Source: Paenibacillus ihumii (GTDB lineage Bacteria > Bacillota > Bacilli > Paenibacillales > Paenibacillaceae). Taken from it: a stretch of 64,000 bases of DNA. The notes below the pieces were generated by a model, which was not told the DNA's origin, did not search any database, and saw only the letters and a program-made list of their open reading frames with translations. The DNA lies in NCBI RefSeq assembly GCF_001403875.1, contig NZ_LN884299.1:3995674-4059673 (forward strand). The letters are read 5' to 3'. Position 1 is the stretch's first letter. Each line of letters starts with the position of its first letter. The position numbers and the translations under genes are program-made. Below are positions 35,668 through 45,449 of this stretch, piece by piece.

Positions 35668-37146
35668 TTAGCAGCTGCAGCCGAACTTCTTTTCGCCTTC
35701 AAAATCCGTCCGCGTCGGATAATCGTTGTCAAAGCAGGCCATGCACAGGCCGCCCTTATAATCCCTCGCGTTATCCCCTTCCACCGCGCTGATCAAGCCT
35801 TCGGCGCTTAGAAACTCCAGCGAGTCCGCATTGATCTCCTTGCGGATTTCTTCAATGGACTTCGAGGAAGCGATCAGCTCGGCCCGGCTCGGTGTATCGA
35901 TGCCGTAGAAGCAGGGGTTTTTGAACGGCGGCGAGGTAATCCGCACATGCACCTCCGTCGCCCCGGCTTCGCGCAGCAGATTGACGATCCGGCGCGATGT
36001 CGTCCCGCGAACGATCGAATCATCAATCATGACGACACGCTTGCCTTCAACCACCCGGCGCACAGCGCTCAGCTTCATCTTCACGCCCTGCTCGCGCAGC
36101 TCCTGGCTCGGCTGGATAAAGGTGCGTCCCGTGTATTTATTTTTGATCAGGCCAAGCTCGTAAGGAATGCCCGTCTGCTCGGCGTAGCCAATGGCCGCGG
36201 AAATACTGGAATCCGGCACCCCGGTTACGACGTCGGCATCAACGAACGATTCCTGTGCCATCACCTGGCCCATCCGTTTGCGGGCCGCATGCATATTGGA
36301 GCCGTTCATATCGCTGTCCGGTCGGGAGAAGTAGATATACTCCATAGCGCACAGCGCCTTGCGCTGAGGCTGCGCATAACGGTCCTCATGCAGACCTTCC
36401 GCATCCAGCACCAGCATTTCACCAGGTAAAATATCACGGATCGACTCCGCTCCGACCACCTCGAACGCGCAGGTCTCCGAAGAGAACAGATAGGCGTCGC
36501 CGAGGCGGCCCATCGTGAGCGGGCGCAGTCCATGCGGGTCGCTGGCTATAATCATTTTATCGTTCGTCAGCAGCATGAACGCGAACCCCCCAACCAATTG
36601 CGCCAGCGCTTCCCTTGCCGCCTCGACGAAATCCTTCGGCGAGCGGGCGATCAGATGCGCGATCACTTCGGTATCACTCGTCGTCTGGAAGATGGAGCCG
36701 CTCTGTTCCAATTGATGACGGATTTGCGGCGCATTGACGATGTTGCCGTTCGTGGCTACCGCGAGATCTCCGTCCCGATATTTGAAGACGAGCGGCTGCG
36801 CGTTCATCAGGCTGCTGTCGCCGTTGGTAGAATAACGGACATGCCCGATGGAACGGTCCCCATGCAGCGAAGCGAGCAAATCCCGGTCGAACACTTCCTT
36901 CACGAGGCCCATGCCGCGATGGTAATTGAACTCATCGCCGTTCGTTACGCAAATCCCTGCGCTCTCCTCACCGCGATGCTGCAGCGCATGCAGGCCGTAA
37001 TAGGACAAAGAGGCGGCCTCAGGGTGCCCGAACACCCCGAATACGCCGCATTCCTCTTTTAATGTGTCAAAAATATCGCTCTTGCCTGTTCCTTGATTAT
37101 AATAGTCTCCTGTCCAAAGCCCTTGCGGAATTATTGCATCAGACAT
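35668..37146 (-). CDS. purF: Amidophosphoribosyltransferase
   Basis: The 492-residue enzyme commits PRPP to purine synthesis. The catalytic Cys33 (EECGVFGVFGH) must be freed by removal of a 32-residue propeptide, longer than the 11 residues known in B. subtilis. The PRPP site is VVMIDDSIVRGTTSRRIV. C-terminal cysteines in CMACFDNDYPT and FGCSC fit the iron-sulfur cluster of the Bacillus enzyme. It overlaps purL by 16 nt. Confidence 0.96.
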   Translation of the reverse strand: MSDAIIPQGLWTGDYYNQGTGKSDIFDTLKEECGVFGVFGHPEAASLSYYGLHALQHRGEESAGICVTNGDEFNYHRGMGLVKEVFDRDLLASLHGDRSIGHVRYSTNGDSSLMNAQPLVFKYRDGDLAVATNGNIVNAPQIRHQLEQSGSIFQTTSDTEVIAHLIARSPKDFVEAAREALAQLVGGFAFMLLTNDKMIIASDPHGLRPLTMGRLGDAYLFSSETCAFEVVGAESIRDILPGEMLVLDAEGLHEDRYAQPQRKALCAMEYIYFSRPDSDMNGSNMHAARKRMGQVMAQESFVDADVVTGVPDSSISAAIGYAEQTGIPYELGLIKNKYTGRTFIQPSQELREQGVKMKLSAVRRVVEGKRVVMIDDSIVRGTTSRRIVNLLREAGATEVHVRITSPPFKNPCFYGIDTPSRAELIASSKSIEEIRKEINADSLEFLSAEGLISAVEGDNARDYKGGLCMACFDNDYPTRTDFEGEKKFGCSC

Positions 37147-39374
37147 GGAATTACATCCTCCCAGACCTGCTTCAGCTCGCTTACCGGTCTAGCCAGCACG
37201 GAGCGGGCATTCACAGAAATCTCCAGTTTGTCGCCTGTGACTTGACCGATCTTTTGAACCGGAACGCCGTAGGACGCGATCAATTGCTCAAGCTCGGCAG
37301 CCTTGTCCGGCGCAGCCGACAACAAGATGCGGGATTGCGATTCGCTGAATAGAGCAAAGTCAGGACGAAGCTCTGTCGCAAAATCGACTTTCGCGCCTAG
37401 GCCGCCGCTGATGCAGGATTCGGCCAGGGCTACGGCCAGACCGCCTTCGGACAAATCGTGTGCCGATTGCACAAGTCCTTTTTGAATCGCGGCCAGTACG
37501 CCGTCCAGCAATTTTTTCTCGACATTCAGATCCAGCGCCGGCGGACGTCCTTCTGTCACACCATGAACTACGGCCTGGAATTCGCTGCCGCCCAGCTCTG
37601 CGAAAGTCTCGCCGAGCAGGAATACCACGTCGCCCTCAGCCTTGAAGCCTTGAGTTGTAATGTGATCTGTATCGTGCACAAGACCGACCATACCGACGAC
37701 AGGCGTCGGATAAATTGCGCCTTTGGCATTCTCGTTGTACAAGCTGACGTTACCGCCGATAACCGGCGCATTCAGCACACGGCAGGCTTCGGCCATGCCG
37801 TCAACCGCTTTTTCCATCTGCCAGAAAATATCCGGCTTCTCCGGGCTTCCGAAGTTCAGGTTGTCCGTAATTGCCAGCGGCTCGGCTCCCGAGCAAACGA
37901 CGTTGCGCGCCGCTTCGCTGACCGCGATGCGTCCGCCCACTTCCGGATCCAGGTACACGAACCGTCCGTTGCAGTCCGTCGTCATGGCCAGTCCCTTGCG
38001 CGTGCCGCGGATCGTCACAACCGCCGCGTCAGAGCCCGGCTGAACCGCCGTACTGGTGCGAACCATGTAATCGTATTGGTTATATACCCACGCTTTGCTC
38101 GCTACGGAAGGAGAGGACAATACTTTGTCCAGCGCTCCGTTCAAATCCGTAACTTCTTCATAACGCAGAGTATCTACATTTGCATTTTCTTCATAGTAAG
38201 CCGGTACAGCGGATGGCTTGTTGTAAATTGGGCATTCGTCGACAAGCGCCGTCACCGGCATGTCACCAACGACCTCTCCTTTATGGATCAGTCTGAGGCG
38301 GCCGTCGTCGGTCACCTTACCGACTTTGGCGCAAATAACGCCCCAACGCTCAAAAATTTCCATCGCCTGGGCCTCATCCTTCGGCTCCACGACGAACAGC
38401 ATGCGCTCCTGAGACTCGGAGAGCATCATTTCATACGGAGTCATGCCCTCTTCGCGCTGTGGAACCTCATCCAGGTACAGCTCCAGGCCGTTCCCCGCTT
38501 TACTTGCCATCTCCGCGCTGGAGCAGGTTAGTCCTGCCGCGCCCATGTCCTGAATACCAAGGACGATGCCGGAATCGATCAGCTCGAGACAGGCTTCCAT
38601 AACCAGCTTCTCCATGAATGGATCGCCGACCTGGACGGCTGTCCGCTTCGATTCGGACTCCTCCGTCAGCTCCTCGGATGCGAAGGTTGCCCCGTGGATG
38701 CCGTCGCGGCCTGTTGGAGGACCCACGTAGAATACCGGGTTGCCTACGCCTTTCGCTACGCCGCGCTGGATTTTGTCATGATCGATCAAACCTACGCACA
38801 TCGCGTTAACAAGCGGATTGCCTTCATAAGCTTCATCGAACACCACTTCGCCGCCAACGGTTGGAATGCCGATGCAGTTGCCGTAGCCCGCGATCCCGGA
38901 GACGACATGCTCGAACAAGTATTTCACGCGGTCGCTTTCCAGCTTGCCGAAGCGCAGGGAGTTCAGCAGTGCCACCGGTCTTGCGCCCATCGAGAAAATA
39001 TCGCGAATAATGCCGCCTACGCCTGTCGCCGCGCCTTGGTAAGGCTCTACTGCGGAAGGGTGGTTATGGCTTTCGATTTTGAAGACGACCGCCTGGTTAT
39101 CGCCGATGTCGACGATGCCGGCGCCTTCGCCCGGCCCCATCAGGACGCGCGGTCCGTCGGTCGGGAATCTGCGAAGCAGCGGTTTGGAATTTTTATAGGC
39201 ACAGTGCTCAGACCACATGACGCTGAATACGCCAATTTCGGTATAGTTCGGTTTGCGTCCCAGAAATCCGCAGATCAGCTCGTACTCACTGTCGGATACA
39301 CCCATCTGTTTGTAAATTTGCTGTTCAGCGATTTGCTCTGCATTTGGTTCCTTAGCGGACACTTGCTGACTCAT
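37131..39374 (-). CDS. purL: FGAM synthase, large subunit
   Basis: The 747-residue protein is the Bacillus-type small PurL, which needs separate PurQ and PurS. It contains FSVMWSEHCAYKNSKPLLR, IESHNHPSAVEPYQGAATG and GDPFMEKLVMEACLE. It overlaps purQ by 23 nt and purF by 16 nt, so the three are tightly coupled. Confidence 0.96.
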   Translation of the reverse strand: MSQQVSAKEPNAEQIAEQQIYKQMGVSDSEYELICGFLGRKPNYTEIGVFSVMWSEHCAYKNSKPLLRRFPTDGPRVLMGPGEGAGIVDIGDNQAVVFKIESHNHPSAVEPYQGAATGVGGIIRDIFSMGARPVALLNSLRFGKLESDRVKYLFEHVVSGIAGYGNCIGIPTVGGEVVFDEAYEGNPLVNAMCVGLIDHDKIQRGVAKGVGNPVFYVGPPTGRDGIHGATFASEELTEESESKRTAVQVGDPFMEKLVMEACLELIDSGIVLGIQDMGAAGLTCSSAEMASKAGNGLELYLDEVPQREEGMTPYEMMLSESQERMLFVVEPKDEAQAMEIFERWGVICAKVGKVTDDGRLRLIHKGEVVGDMPVTALVDECPIYNKPSAVPAYYEENANVDTLRYEEVTDLNGALDKVLSSPSVASKAWVYNQYDYMVRTSTAVQPGSDAAVVTIRGTRKGLAMTTDCNGRFVYLDPEVGGRIAVSEAARNVVCSGAEPLAITDNLNFGSPEKPDIFWQMEKAVDGMAEACRVLNAPVIGGNVSLYNENAKGAIYPTPVVGMVGLVHDTDHITTQGFKAEGDVVFLLGETFAELGGSEFQAVVHGVTEGRPPALDLNVEKKLLDGVLAAIQKGLVQSAHDLSEGGLAVALAESCISGGLGAKVDFATELRPDFALFSESQSRILLSAAPDKAAELEQLIASYGVPVQKIGQVTGDKLEISVNARSVLARPVSELKQVWEDVIPCLMQ

Positions 39375-40041
39375 GCCGATCCCTCCAAGCCTTTAATATC
39401 GATGTAAACATGCGTTTTCCGTCCTCAGACCCCAGCAGGCTGTCCACCGCACGCTCAGGGTGCGGCATCATGCCGACGACGTTGCCGCGTTCATTGGAAA
39501 CTCCCGCAATGTCGTCTACGGAACCATTTGGATTATCTACATATCGGAAAATAATTTGATTGTTCGCCTTCAATTGCGCGTGCGTCTCTTCATCACAATA
39601 GTAGTTCCCCTCGCCATGAGCGATCGGAATATGAATCTCCTCGCCCTTCTGGTATTGGGTCGTGAACGGATTGTCGTTGTTCTCTACGCGAAGAACGGTA
39701 TCATGGCAGCGGAATTTCAGCGACGTGTTGCGGCGCAGCGTGCCTGGCAGCAGCCCCGCCTCGGTCAGAATCTGGAATCCGTTGCAGATGCCAAGAATAT
39801 ATTTACCTTGTTCGGCGGCTTTAGCGACCTCGGCCATCACCGGAGCAAATCTCGCAATCGCTCCGCAGCGCAGATAGTCGCCGTATGAGAATCCGCCTGG
39901 AACAAGGATGCAATCATAAGCGGAAAGATCTGTGGCGGTATGCCACACATAATCGACTGGCTCGCCTAATGTGTCTTCAACGGCTTTGTAGCAGTCGATG
40001 TCACAGTTGGAACCGGGAAATACGAGTACTGCGAATTTCAT
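39352..40041 (-). CDS. purQ: FGAM synthase, glutamine amidotransferase subunit
   Basis: The 229-residue class I amidotransferase supplies ammonia to PurL. It begins MKFAVLVFPGSNCDIDCY, has the nucleophile Cys in GICNGFQIL and the His/Glu pair in GMMPHPERA. It starts 3 nt after the purS stop. Confidence 0.96.
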   Translation of the reverse strand: MKFAVLVFPGSNCDIDCYKAVEDTLGEPVDYVWHTATDLSAYDCILVPGGFSYGDYLRCGAIARFAPVMAEVAKAAEQGKYILGICNGFQILTEAGLLPGTLRRNTSLKFRCHDTVLRVENNDNPFTTQYQKGEEIHIPIAHGEGNYYCDEETHAQLKANNQIIFRYVDNPNGSVDDIAGVSNERGNVVGMMPHPERAVDSLLGSEDGKRMFTSILKAWRDRHESASVR

Positions 40042-40044
40042 GGA

Positions 40045-40290
40045 TTAGCCCTCCAATTCAAAGCGGTAATCTTCAACGACCGTATTGGCCAGCAGCTTCT
40101 CACACATCTCTTTGACGCGGGCTTCCGCCTCGTTGCGATCATTGGTATCAAGCTGCAGCTCCAGATATTTACCGATGCGGACACTTTCAACCTCTGCAAA
40201 TCCCATGGAATGCAGAGCACCTTGTACGGCAACCCCTTGCGGATCAAGTACGCTTTGCTTGATGGTGACATAAACGGACGCTTTAATCAT
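40045..40290 (-). CDS. purS: FGAM synthase subunit PurS
   Basis: The 81-residue protein bridges PurQ and PurL. It has the family motifs KASVYVTIKQSVLDPQG, VQGALHSMGF and VRIGKYLELQLD. GGAGGAACACGAGGAAT lies upstream of the ATG. Confidence 0.95.
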   Translation of the reverse strand: MIKASVYVTIKQSVLDPQGVAVQGALHSMGFAEVESVRIGKYLELQLDTNDRNEAEARVKEMCEKLLANTVVEDYRFELEG

Positions 40291-40360
40291 ATTCCTCGTG
40301 TTCCTCCTAAAAAGAATGATAATAAAAATAATTCATGACTTTGATGCTGTTTGTTGCTTG

Positions 40361-40475
40361 GTTGCATTGCTTGTTGCATTGCTTCTTGCGTTGGTTGTTG
40401 CGTTGCTTCTTGTATTGCTCCTTGTATTGCTCCTTGTATTGCTCCTTGCATTGCTTGTTGCGTTGCTTCGTTTCT
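40361..40475. repeat. Tandem repeat, 12-nt unit, about nine copies, inside the pur operon
   Basis: Units GCTCCTTGTATT, GCTTGTTGCATT and variants fill the 294-nt gap between purC and purS. Three consecutive units are nearly identical. The unit length keeps frames open on both strands but without start signals. It is transcribed in the pur mRNA as repeated CAATACAAGGAG, which looks like repeated ribosome-binding sites. Confidence 0.9.
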
Positions 40476-40583
40476 TTGCTTTGTTGCAATATATAGTGAA
40501 AGCCTTAGTGCCTGCCTAGCGCGATCCGGAGATCACACATGCTTGCCGCTGGTCACTACTGCCTTACTCCCGTTAAAAACACC

Positions 40584-41483
40584 TCAAGATAACCGTTCGC
40601 CCGTCAGACGAGCATAAATGTCAAGGTAGCGCCGGGCCGTCTCTTCAACGACGAAAGGGGGCAATGGCGCCGGTCTGCTGTTCTTGTCCCACCCTGAGCC
40701 GGCCAAATAGGCTCGTACCGGCTCTTTATCCATGCTGTCGATATCTGTGTCGAGCGCGTAATTTTCCTTGGCCCAGAAGCGTGCAGCGTCAGGGGTGAAA
40801 ATTTCGTCGATCAGGATGAGCTTGCCGTCCACGATACCGAATTCCAGCTTGCAATCCGCGAGGAGAATTCCCCGTTCATCGCAATACCGACGTGCGAACT
40901 CGTACAATTCGAGGCTCCGGCTGCGCAGCTGCTCAGCTAGTTCCGCTCCGACCAGCCCCGCCATCCGTTCAAACGAAATATCCTCGTCATGGCCAACGTC
41001 GTTCTTTGCAGCAGGCGTAAAAATCAGCTCCGGCAGCTTGCCATTCTTCCGCAGACCTTCCGGCAGCTTCCTGCCGTTGATCTCGCCCGTCTCTTCATAC
41101 TGCCTCCAGCCGCCGCCCGTCACGTAGCCGCGCACGACGCATTCGACGGGAATCCGCTCCGCTCTCCGGGCCACCATAATCCGATCCTTCAGCAGGTGCT
41201 TGTGCTCCGGCTTCACTACATCGCCAAGGCGGTCTATATCGGTATGGATGACATGATTGCCAATCAGTCCGCCAGTTAGCGAGAACCAATGGGCGCTTAA
41301 GCGGTTGAGCACCTTGCCCTTGTCCGGCACGGCCGGCTCGAGCACGTAATCGAAAGCGGAAATACGATCCGTCACCACGATCAGGAAGTGCTCTCCCAAA
41401 TCGTACAGCTCGCGGACTTTGCCTTTATACATTAGCGGCGCATTCACCAGCTCCACTGCAGTTGAAATTGCTTGTGATGCCAT
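40584..41483 (-). CDS. purC: SAICAR synthase (long form)
   Basis: The 299-residue enzyme joins CAIR and aspartate. Conserved parts are YKGKVRELYDLGEHFLIVVT, DRISAFDYVLEP, VVRGYVTGGGWRQYEETGEI and DEIFTPDAARFW. It is about 60 residues longer than the B. subtilis protein and has the layout of the longer, yeast-like form. It lies 25 nt after purB. Confidence 0.95.
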   Translation of the reverse strand: MASQAISTAVELVNAPLMYKGKVRELYDLGEHFLIVVTDRISAFDYVLEPAVPDKGKVLNRLSAHWFSLTGGLIGNHVIHTDIDRLGDVVKPEHKHLLKDRIMVARRAERIPVECVVRGYVTGGGWRQYEETGEINGRKLPEGLRKNGKLPELIFTPAAKNDVGHDEDISFERMAGLVGAELAEQLRSRSLELYEFARRYCDERGILLADCKLEFGIVDGKLILIDEIFTPDAARFWAKENYALDTDIDSMDKEPVRAYLAGSGWDKNSRPAPLPPFVVEETARRYLDIYARLTGERLS

Positions 41484-41508
41484 TGTTCCAGCCCCCTTAG
41501 CTTCGTAG

Positions 41509-42807
41509 TTATTCAGACAATCCGAGCTTGCGGAAAATCGTGTCTACATGCTTCAAATGCCAGGACGGATCAAAAGCATCCTCAATATCTTCCTTGCTTA
41601 GTACGGCGGTAATTTCCGGCGTCTCCTCGATCAGCTCGCGGAACTGGCGCTGCGTCTCCCAGGCCTGCATCGCCCGGGGCTGAACCGTGTCGTAAGCCTG
41701 CTCGCGGCTGAAGCCCTTGTCGATCAGCTTCGTCATCACGCGTCCGGAGAACGGAACGCCGAACGTGCGGCTCATATTGCGCTTCATGTTCTCCGGGAAC
41801 ACCGTCAGGTTCTTCACGATATTGCCGAAGCGGTTCAGCATGTAATTGAGCAGCATCGTCGCATCCGGCAGAATGACGCGCTCGACCGAGGAATGCGAGA
41901 TGTCGCGCTCATGCCACAGCGTCACGTTCTCGTAAGCGGACACCATATGGCCGCGGATGACGCGGGACAAGCCGGAAATGTTCTCGCTGCCGATCGGGTT
42001 GCGCTTATGCGGCATCGCTGAGGAGCCCTTTTGGCCTTTGGCGAAGGCCTCCTCCACTTCCCGGAACTCGCTCTTCTGCAGAGCACGGATTTCGGTCGCA
42101 AATTTATCGAGCGATGTCGCAATCAGTGCCAGCGTAGCCATATACTCAGCATGGCGGTCGCGCTGCAGCGTCTGCGTCGAAATCGGCGCCGGCTTCGTGC
42201 CCAGCTTCTTGCAGACGTATTCCTCGACGAACGGGTCGATGTTCGCGTAGGTGCCAACGGCACCGGAAATCTTGCCGTACTGCACGCCGTCTGCGGCCCG
42301 GCGGAACCGCTCCAGGTTCCGTTTCATTTCCTCATGCCACAGGGCCATTTTTAAACCGAAGGTCGTCGGCTCCGCATGAACACCGTGGGTACGGCCCATC
42401 ATCGGGGTATTCTTGTAGGCAATAGCTTTTTCGCGGAGGATTTCAATGAAGTTCACAATATCTTGTTCGAGTATCTCATTCGCTTGTTTCAGCAGATAAC
42501 CTAGAGCGGTATCCACAACGTCTGTGGAGGTCAGGCCGTAATGCACCCATTTGCGTTCTGCTCCCAGGCTTTCCGATACGGCTCGGGTAAACGCGATCAC
42601 ATCATGGCGGGTCTCCTGCTCGATTTCGTAAATGCGGTCTATATCGAAGGAGGCATTGCGGCGAAGCAGCTGAACGTCTTCTTTCGGGATAACCCCTAGC
42701 TCTGCCCAAGCCTCACACGCGCAGATTTCTACTTCCAGCCAGGCTTTGAACTTGTTCTCTTCGGTCCAGATCGCTCTCATCTCGGGTCTGCTGTAACGTT
42801 CGATCAT
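41509..42807 (-). CDS. purB: Adenylosuccinate lyase
   Basis: The 432-residue enzyme acts twice in purine synthesis, on SAICAR and adenylosuccinate. It begins MIERYSRPEMRAIWTEENKF, has TSTDVVDTA and MMGRTHGVHAEPTTFG, and carries the signature loop GSSAMPHKRNPIGSENI. The ATG overlaps the purK stop (ATGA). Confidence 0.97.
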   Translation of the reverse strand: MIERYSRPEMRAIWTEENKFKAWLEVEICACEAWAELGVIPKEDVQLLRRNASFDIDRIYEIEQETRHDVIAFTRAVSESLGAERKWVHYGLTSTDVVDTALGYLLKQANEILEQDIVNFIEILREKAIAYKNTPMMGRTHGVHAEPTTFGLKMALWHEEMKRNLERFRRAADGVQYGKISGAVGTYANIDPFVEEYVCKKLGTKPAPISTQTLQRDRHAEYMATLALIATSLDKFATEIRALQKSEFREVEEAFAKGQKGSSAMPHKRNPIGSENISGLSRVIRGHMVSAYENVTLWHERDISHSSVERVILPDATMLLNYMLNRFGNIVKNLTVFPENMKRNMSRTFGVPFSGRVMTKLIDKGFSREQAYDTVQPRAMQAWETQRQFRELIEETPEITAVLSKEDIEDAFDPSWHLKHVDTIFRKLGLSE

Positions 42808-44339
42808 ATGAGCTGATTCCTCCAGATTGTAGTTTGCTGTATAAAATCAATCGCGTCCTGCACATCGCTGCACAGTACGTTGACATGTCCCATTTTGCGT
42901 TTGGCGGCCGATCCGGCCTTGCCGTACAAATGCACCTTCGGCACAACGTTCGCCAATGCGGTGCTGCCTGCTTCAACTTCGCCCCAGCGTCCCGTCGCCA
43001 CGGCTTCCGTTACGGCTTCGACATGCTCGCCAAGCACGTTCACCATAACGACCGGCGTCAGCAGCTTCGCCTCGCCGAGCGGCAAATTGCAAATCGCCCG
43101 GACGTGCTGCTCGAATTGCGATGTTGTACAGGCCTCCATCGTATAGTGCCCGGAATTATGCGGCCGCGGCGCCAGCTCGTTCACGTAGATCCGTCCGTCC
43201 CCGGTCAGGAACATCTCGACCGCGAGCAGTCCGACGGCTTCCATTGACTCTGCAATCCGCGATGCCAGCCGTTCTGCTTCACGCTGTACTTCCTGATCAA
43301 TTCTCGCCGGCACGATGGAGGCGTGCAGAATATTATCGACGTGAATATTCTCAGCCACCGGGAATGTTCGGATTTCGCCGCGCGGGCTGCGGGCTGCAAT
43401 AACGGACAATTCCTTCACAAAAGGAATGAATTTCTCCAGCACGAGCTCGGTGCCCGCCCGGCTTAGCTCAGCATAAGCAGGGCCGATCTCCGCTTCCGAG
43501 CGGATCACCCATTGCCCTTTGCCGTCGTAGCCGCCGGTCGCCGTCTTAAGCACGCTTGGGATGCCCAGCCGTGCCACGGCCTCGCGCAGCTCCTGCTCGC
43601 TGCCGATCTCCGCGTAGGGAGCCACCGCAGCTCCCGCCGCTTCAACGGCCCGCTTCTCGCGCAGGCGGTGCTGCGTCGTATAGAGCAGCCGGCTGCCCTG
43701 CGGCACGTGCGACAGCTCCTCGAGCAGCGCTGCTACGCCGGCGTCCACGTTCTCGAATTCGTACGTGATGACGTCCGACCGCTCGGCCAGCTTCTTCGCC
43801 GCCTCCTGATCGTCGTAGCTGGCGACGATCTGCTCGGCTACTTGTCCGCAAGGCGATGATGGCGTTGGATCGAGCGTGACGAACCGGTAACCGAGGTTCG
43901 TTCCTGCCAGCGTCATCATGCGTCCCAGTTGTCCGCCGCCAAGCACGCCGATCGTCGACCCCGGCGGGATCACTTTTACAGAGCGCTTGGTATGCTCAAG
44001 GCCTTCAGATTGCCCAGTGTGACCAGCAACAGCATCGGCTTGTCTTGCGTGTCCTGCTTGTCCAACTTGCCTTACGTCTCCAGCGTCTCCAACGTGTCTT
44101 GCGTCTCCAGCAATAACATCAGCTTGTCCTCGGTGCCCCACTTGCCCCGAATGGCCTGCAACAACATCAGATTGTCCTGCGGCATCACTTGCTTGTCGCA
44201 CATCAACATCTTGCCCACTTGCTTGTCCAGCAGCGACATCTTGTCCATCTAATTCCGCCTGCTGCTTCGTTTGCTCAGTTTCGTGATTTCTAGCACTCTT
44301 GTCCCGTGCGCCATTTGCTGACTTAGTGGATCGATTCAT
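42804..44339 (-). CDS. purK: N5-CAIR synthetase with 118-residue low-complexity N-terminal extension
   Basis: Residues from about 119 (IPPGSTIGVLGGGQLGRMM) onward form a normal ATP-grasp PurK of roughly 390 residues, ending IDFIQQTTIW. Ahead of it is an unusual segment rich in Gly, Gln, Ala, Asp, Val and His with imperfect repeats such as GQVGHRGQADVIAGDARHVG. The ATG at 44339 overlaps the purE stop (TAATG) and has GGGGGAG 8 nt upstream inside purE, so the extension is probably translated. A GTG just before the conserved part has no ribosome-binding site. Confidence 0.93.
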   Translation of the reverse strand: MNRSTKSANGARDKSARNHETEQTKQQAELDGQDVAAGQASGQDVDVRQASDAAGQSDVVAGHSGQVGHRGQADVIAGDARHVGDAGDVRQVGQAGHARQADAVAGHTGQSEGLEHTKRSVKVIPPGSTIGVLGGGQLGRMMTLAGTNLGYRFVTLDPTPSSPCGQVAEQIVASYDDQEAAKKLAERSDVITYEFENVDAGVAALLEELSHVPQGSRLLYTTQHRLREKRAVEAAGAAVAPYAEIGSEQELREAVARLGIPSVLKTATGGYDGKGQWVIRSEAEIGPAYAELSRAGTELVLEKFIPFVKELSVIAARSPRGEIRTFPVAENIHVDNILHASIVPARIDQEVQREAERLASRIAESMEAVGLLAVEMFLTGDGRIYVNELAPRPHNSGHYTMEACTTSQFEQHVRAICNLPLGEAKLLTPVVMVNVLGEHVEAVTEAVATGRWGEVEAGSTALANVVPKVHLYGKAGSAAKRKMGHVNVLCSDVQDAIDFIQQTTIWRNQLI

Positions 44340-44842
44340 TATTGGCTCTCCCCCAGATCGGCCGAGCTTGCCAGCACTTCTTCACGAATCCGATCGCGGC
44401 GTTCCTGCACACGGGACGCTATCTCAGGATCGAAGGCTCCGATCATTTGCGCTGCCAGCAATCCGGCATTGATCGCACCAGCCTTGCCGATGGCCACCGT
44501 AGCCACCGGAATTCCGCCCGGCATTTGCACGATGGACAGCAAGGAGTCGAGTCCGTTCAAGGCCGCCGATTTCACCGGCACCCCAATTACGGGAAGAACC
44601 GTCTTGGACGCGACCATGCCCGGCAAATGCGCTGCTCCCCCGGCACCGGCGATAATGACCTTCAACCCCCGGCCTGCAGCTTGCTCCGCGAATTCAAACA
44701 TCAAATCCGGCGTGCGGTGCGCGGATACCACCTGCTTCTCGTAAGGTATTTGGAGCTCCTCCAAAACGGCGCAAGCATGGGACATTGTCTCCCAATCCGA
44801 TGTGCTGCCCATGATCACTGCCACCTGTGCCTGTGCTGACAT
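44339..44842 (-). CDS. purE: N5-CAIR mutase
   Basis: The 167-residue class I PurE converts N5-CAIR to CAIR. It has VAVIMGSTSDWETM, VSAHRTPDLMFEFA, IAGAGGAAHLPGM and GIPVATVAIG. AAGGAG lies upstream of the ATG. It is the first gene of the operon, about 640 nt downstream of the predicted promoter. Confidence 0.97.
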   Translation of the reverse strand: MSAQAQVAVIMGSTSDWETMSHACAVLEELQIPYEKQVVSAHRTPDLMFEFAEQAAGRGLKVIIAGAGGAAHLPGMVASKTVLPVIGVPVKSAALNGLDSLLSIVQMPGGIPVATVAIGKAGAINAGLLAAQMIGAFDPEIASRVQERRDRIREEVLASSADLGESQ

Positions 44843-44913
44843 GCCTCAACCCACTCCTTCGATAAAGTATTTGATCTATTTATGCTCTTATTCCCTCTTG
44901 CTCCACAGCCCAT

Positions 44914-44964
44914 AAAAAAATCCGGAGCATTCTGGAAAATAACAAGTATTTTCAGATTCCCGGA
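44914..44964 (-). terminator. Leader terminator of the pur operon
   Basis: On the minus strand TCCGGGAATCTGAAAATA pairs, with small bulges, with TATTTTCCAGAATGCTCCGGA and is followed by seven T. It lies 72 nt before purE and 419 nt after the riboswitch aptamer. It is the only strong intrinsic terminator seen in the leader and is the likely expression platform. Confidence 0.8.
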
Positions 44965-45382
44965 CCAAGAGAGAATACACCTGACACCTGACTGCGGATT
45001 CACAGGGCTCATGCCTCAGGCGTTATAAAGATCGCTCAGCACCCTATGATACCGCTAATACCGGATTAGTCTAAATGATTGCAAATGCAAATGTGCGGAA
45101 ATTTCGGCATAGATTTGCAGTCGGCTAACCCCATGTATGCTTGCAACTCCATGCATAACCGGATCTGCCATTTCGCAGCTTTGCCGCGTACCCTATCCAA
45201 GCCGTAGTGTTGGGAGACAGCCCAACAAAACCTAGCCCCCTGAACATTTTGCAATCATATGAAGAATGCCTCGTACCGCGCGCAGCACCTAGCTCGTACA
45301 GTTCCCAGCACACGGGTGCGCTGCTTGACAGTGGTCGGTCGACCACATGTCTTGCGGCAAAGGCCCTCTTCTGGTGTATTCG

Positions 45383-45449
45383 CTCGTAGTCCGAAAATTT
45401 ACGGTTTTCAGGTAGAGACTTCCGGGCCATATTCCCGGATTTATACGAG
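45383..45449 (-). ncRNA. Guanine-type purine riboswitch aptamer
   Basis: The 67-nt minus-strand segment has P1 CTCGTA/TACGAG, P2 CCGGGAATATGGCCCGG, the core GTCTCTACC, P3 flanked by CCGTAAAT and the closing GGACTACG. The base that pairs with ligand (C74 in xpt numbering, in GACTA) is C, so guanine or hypoxanthine is the expected ligand. High guanine should terminate transcription before purE. Confidence 0.93.
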
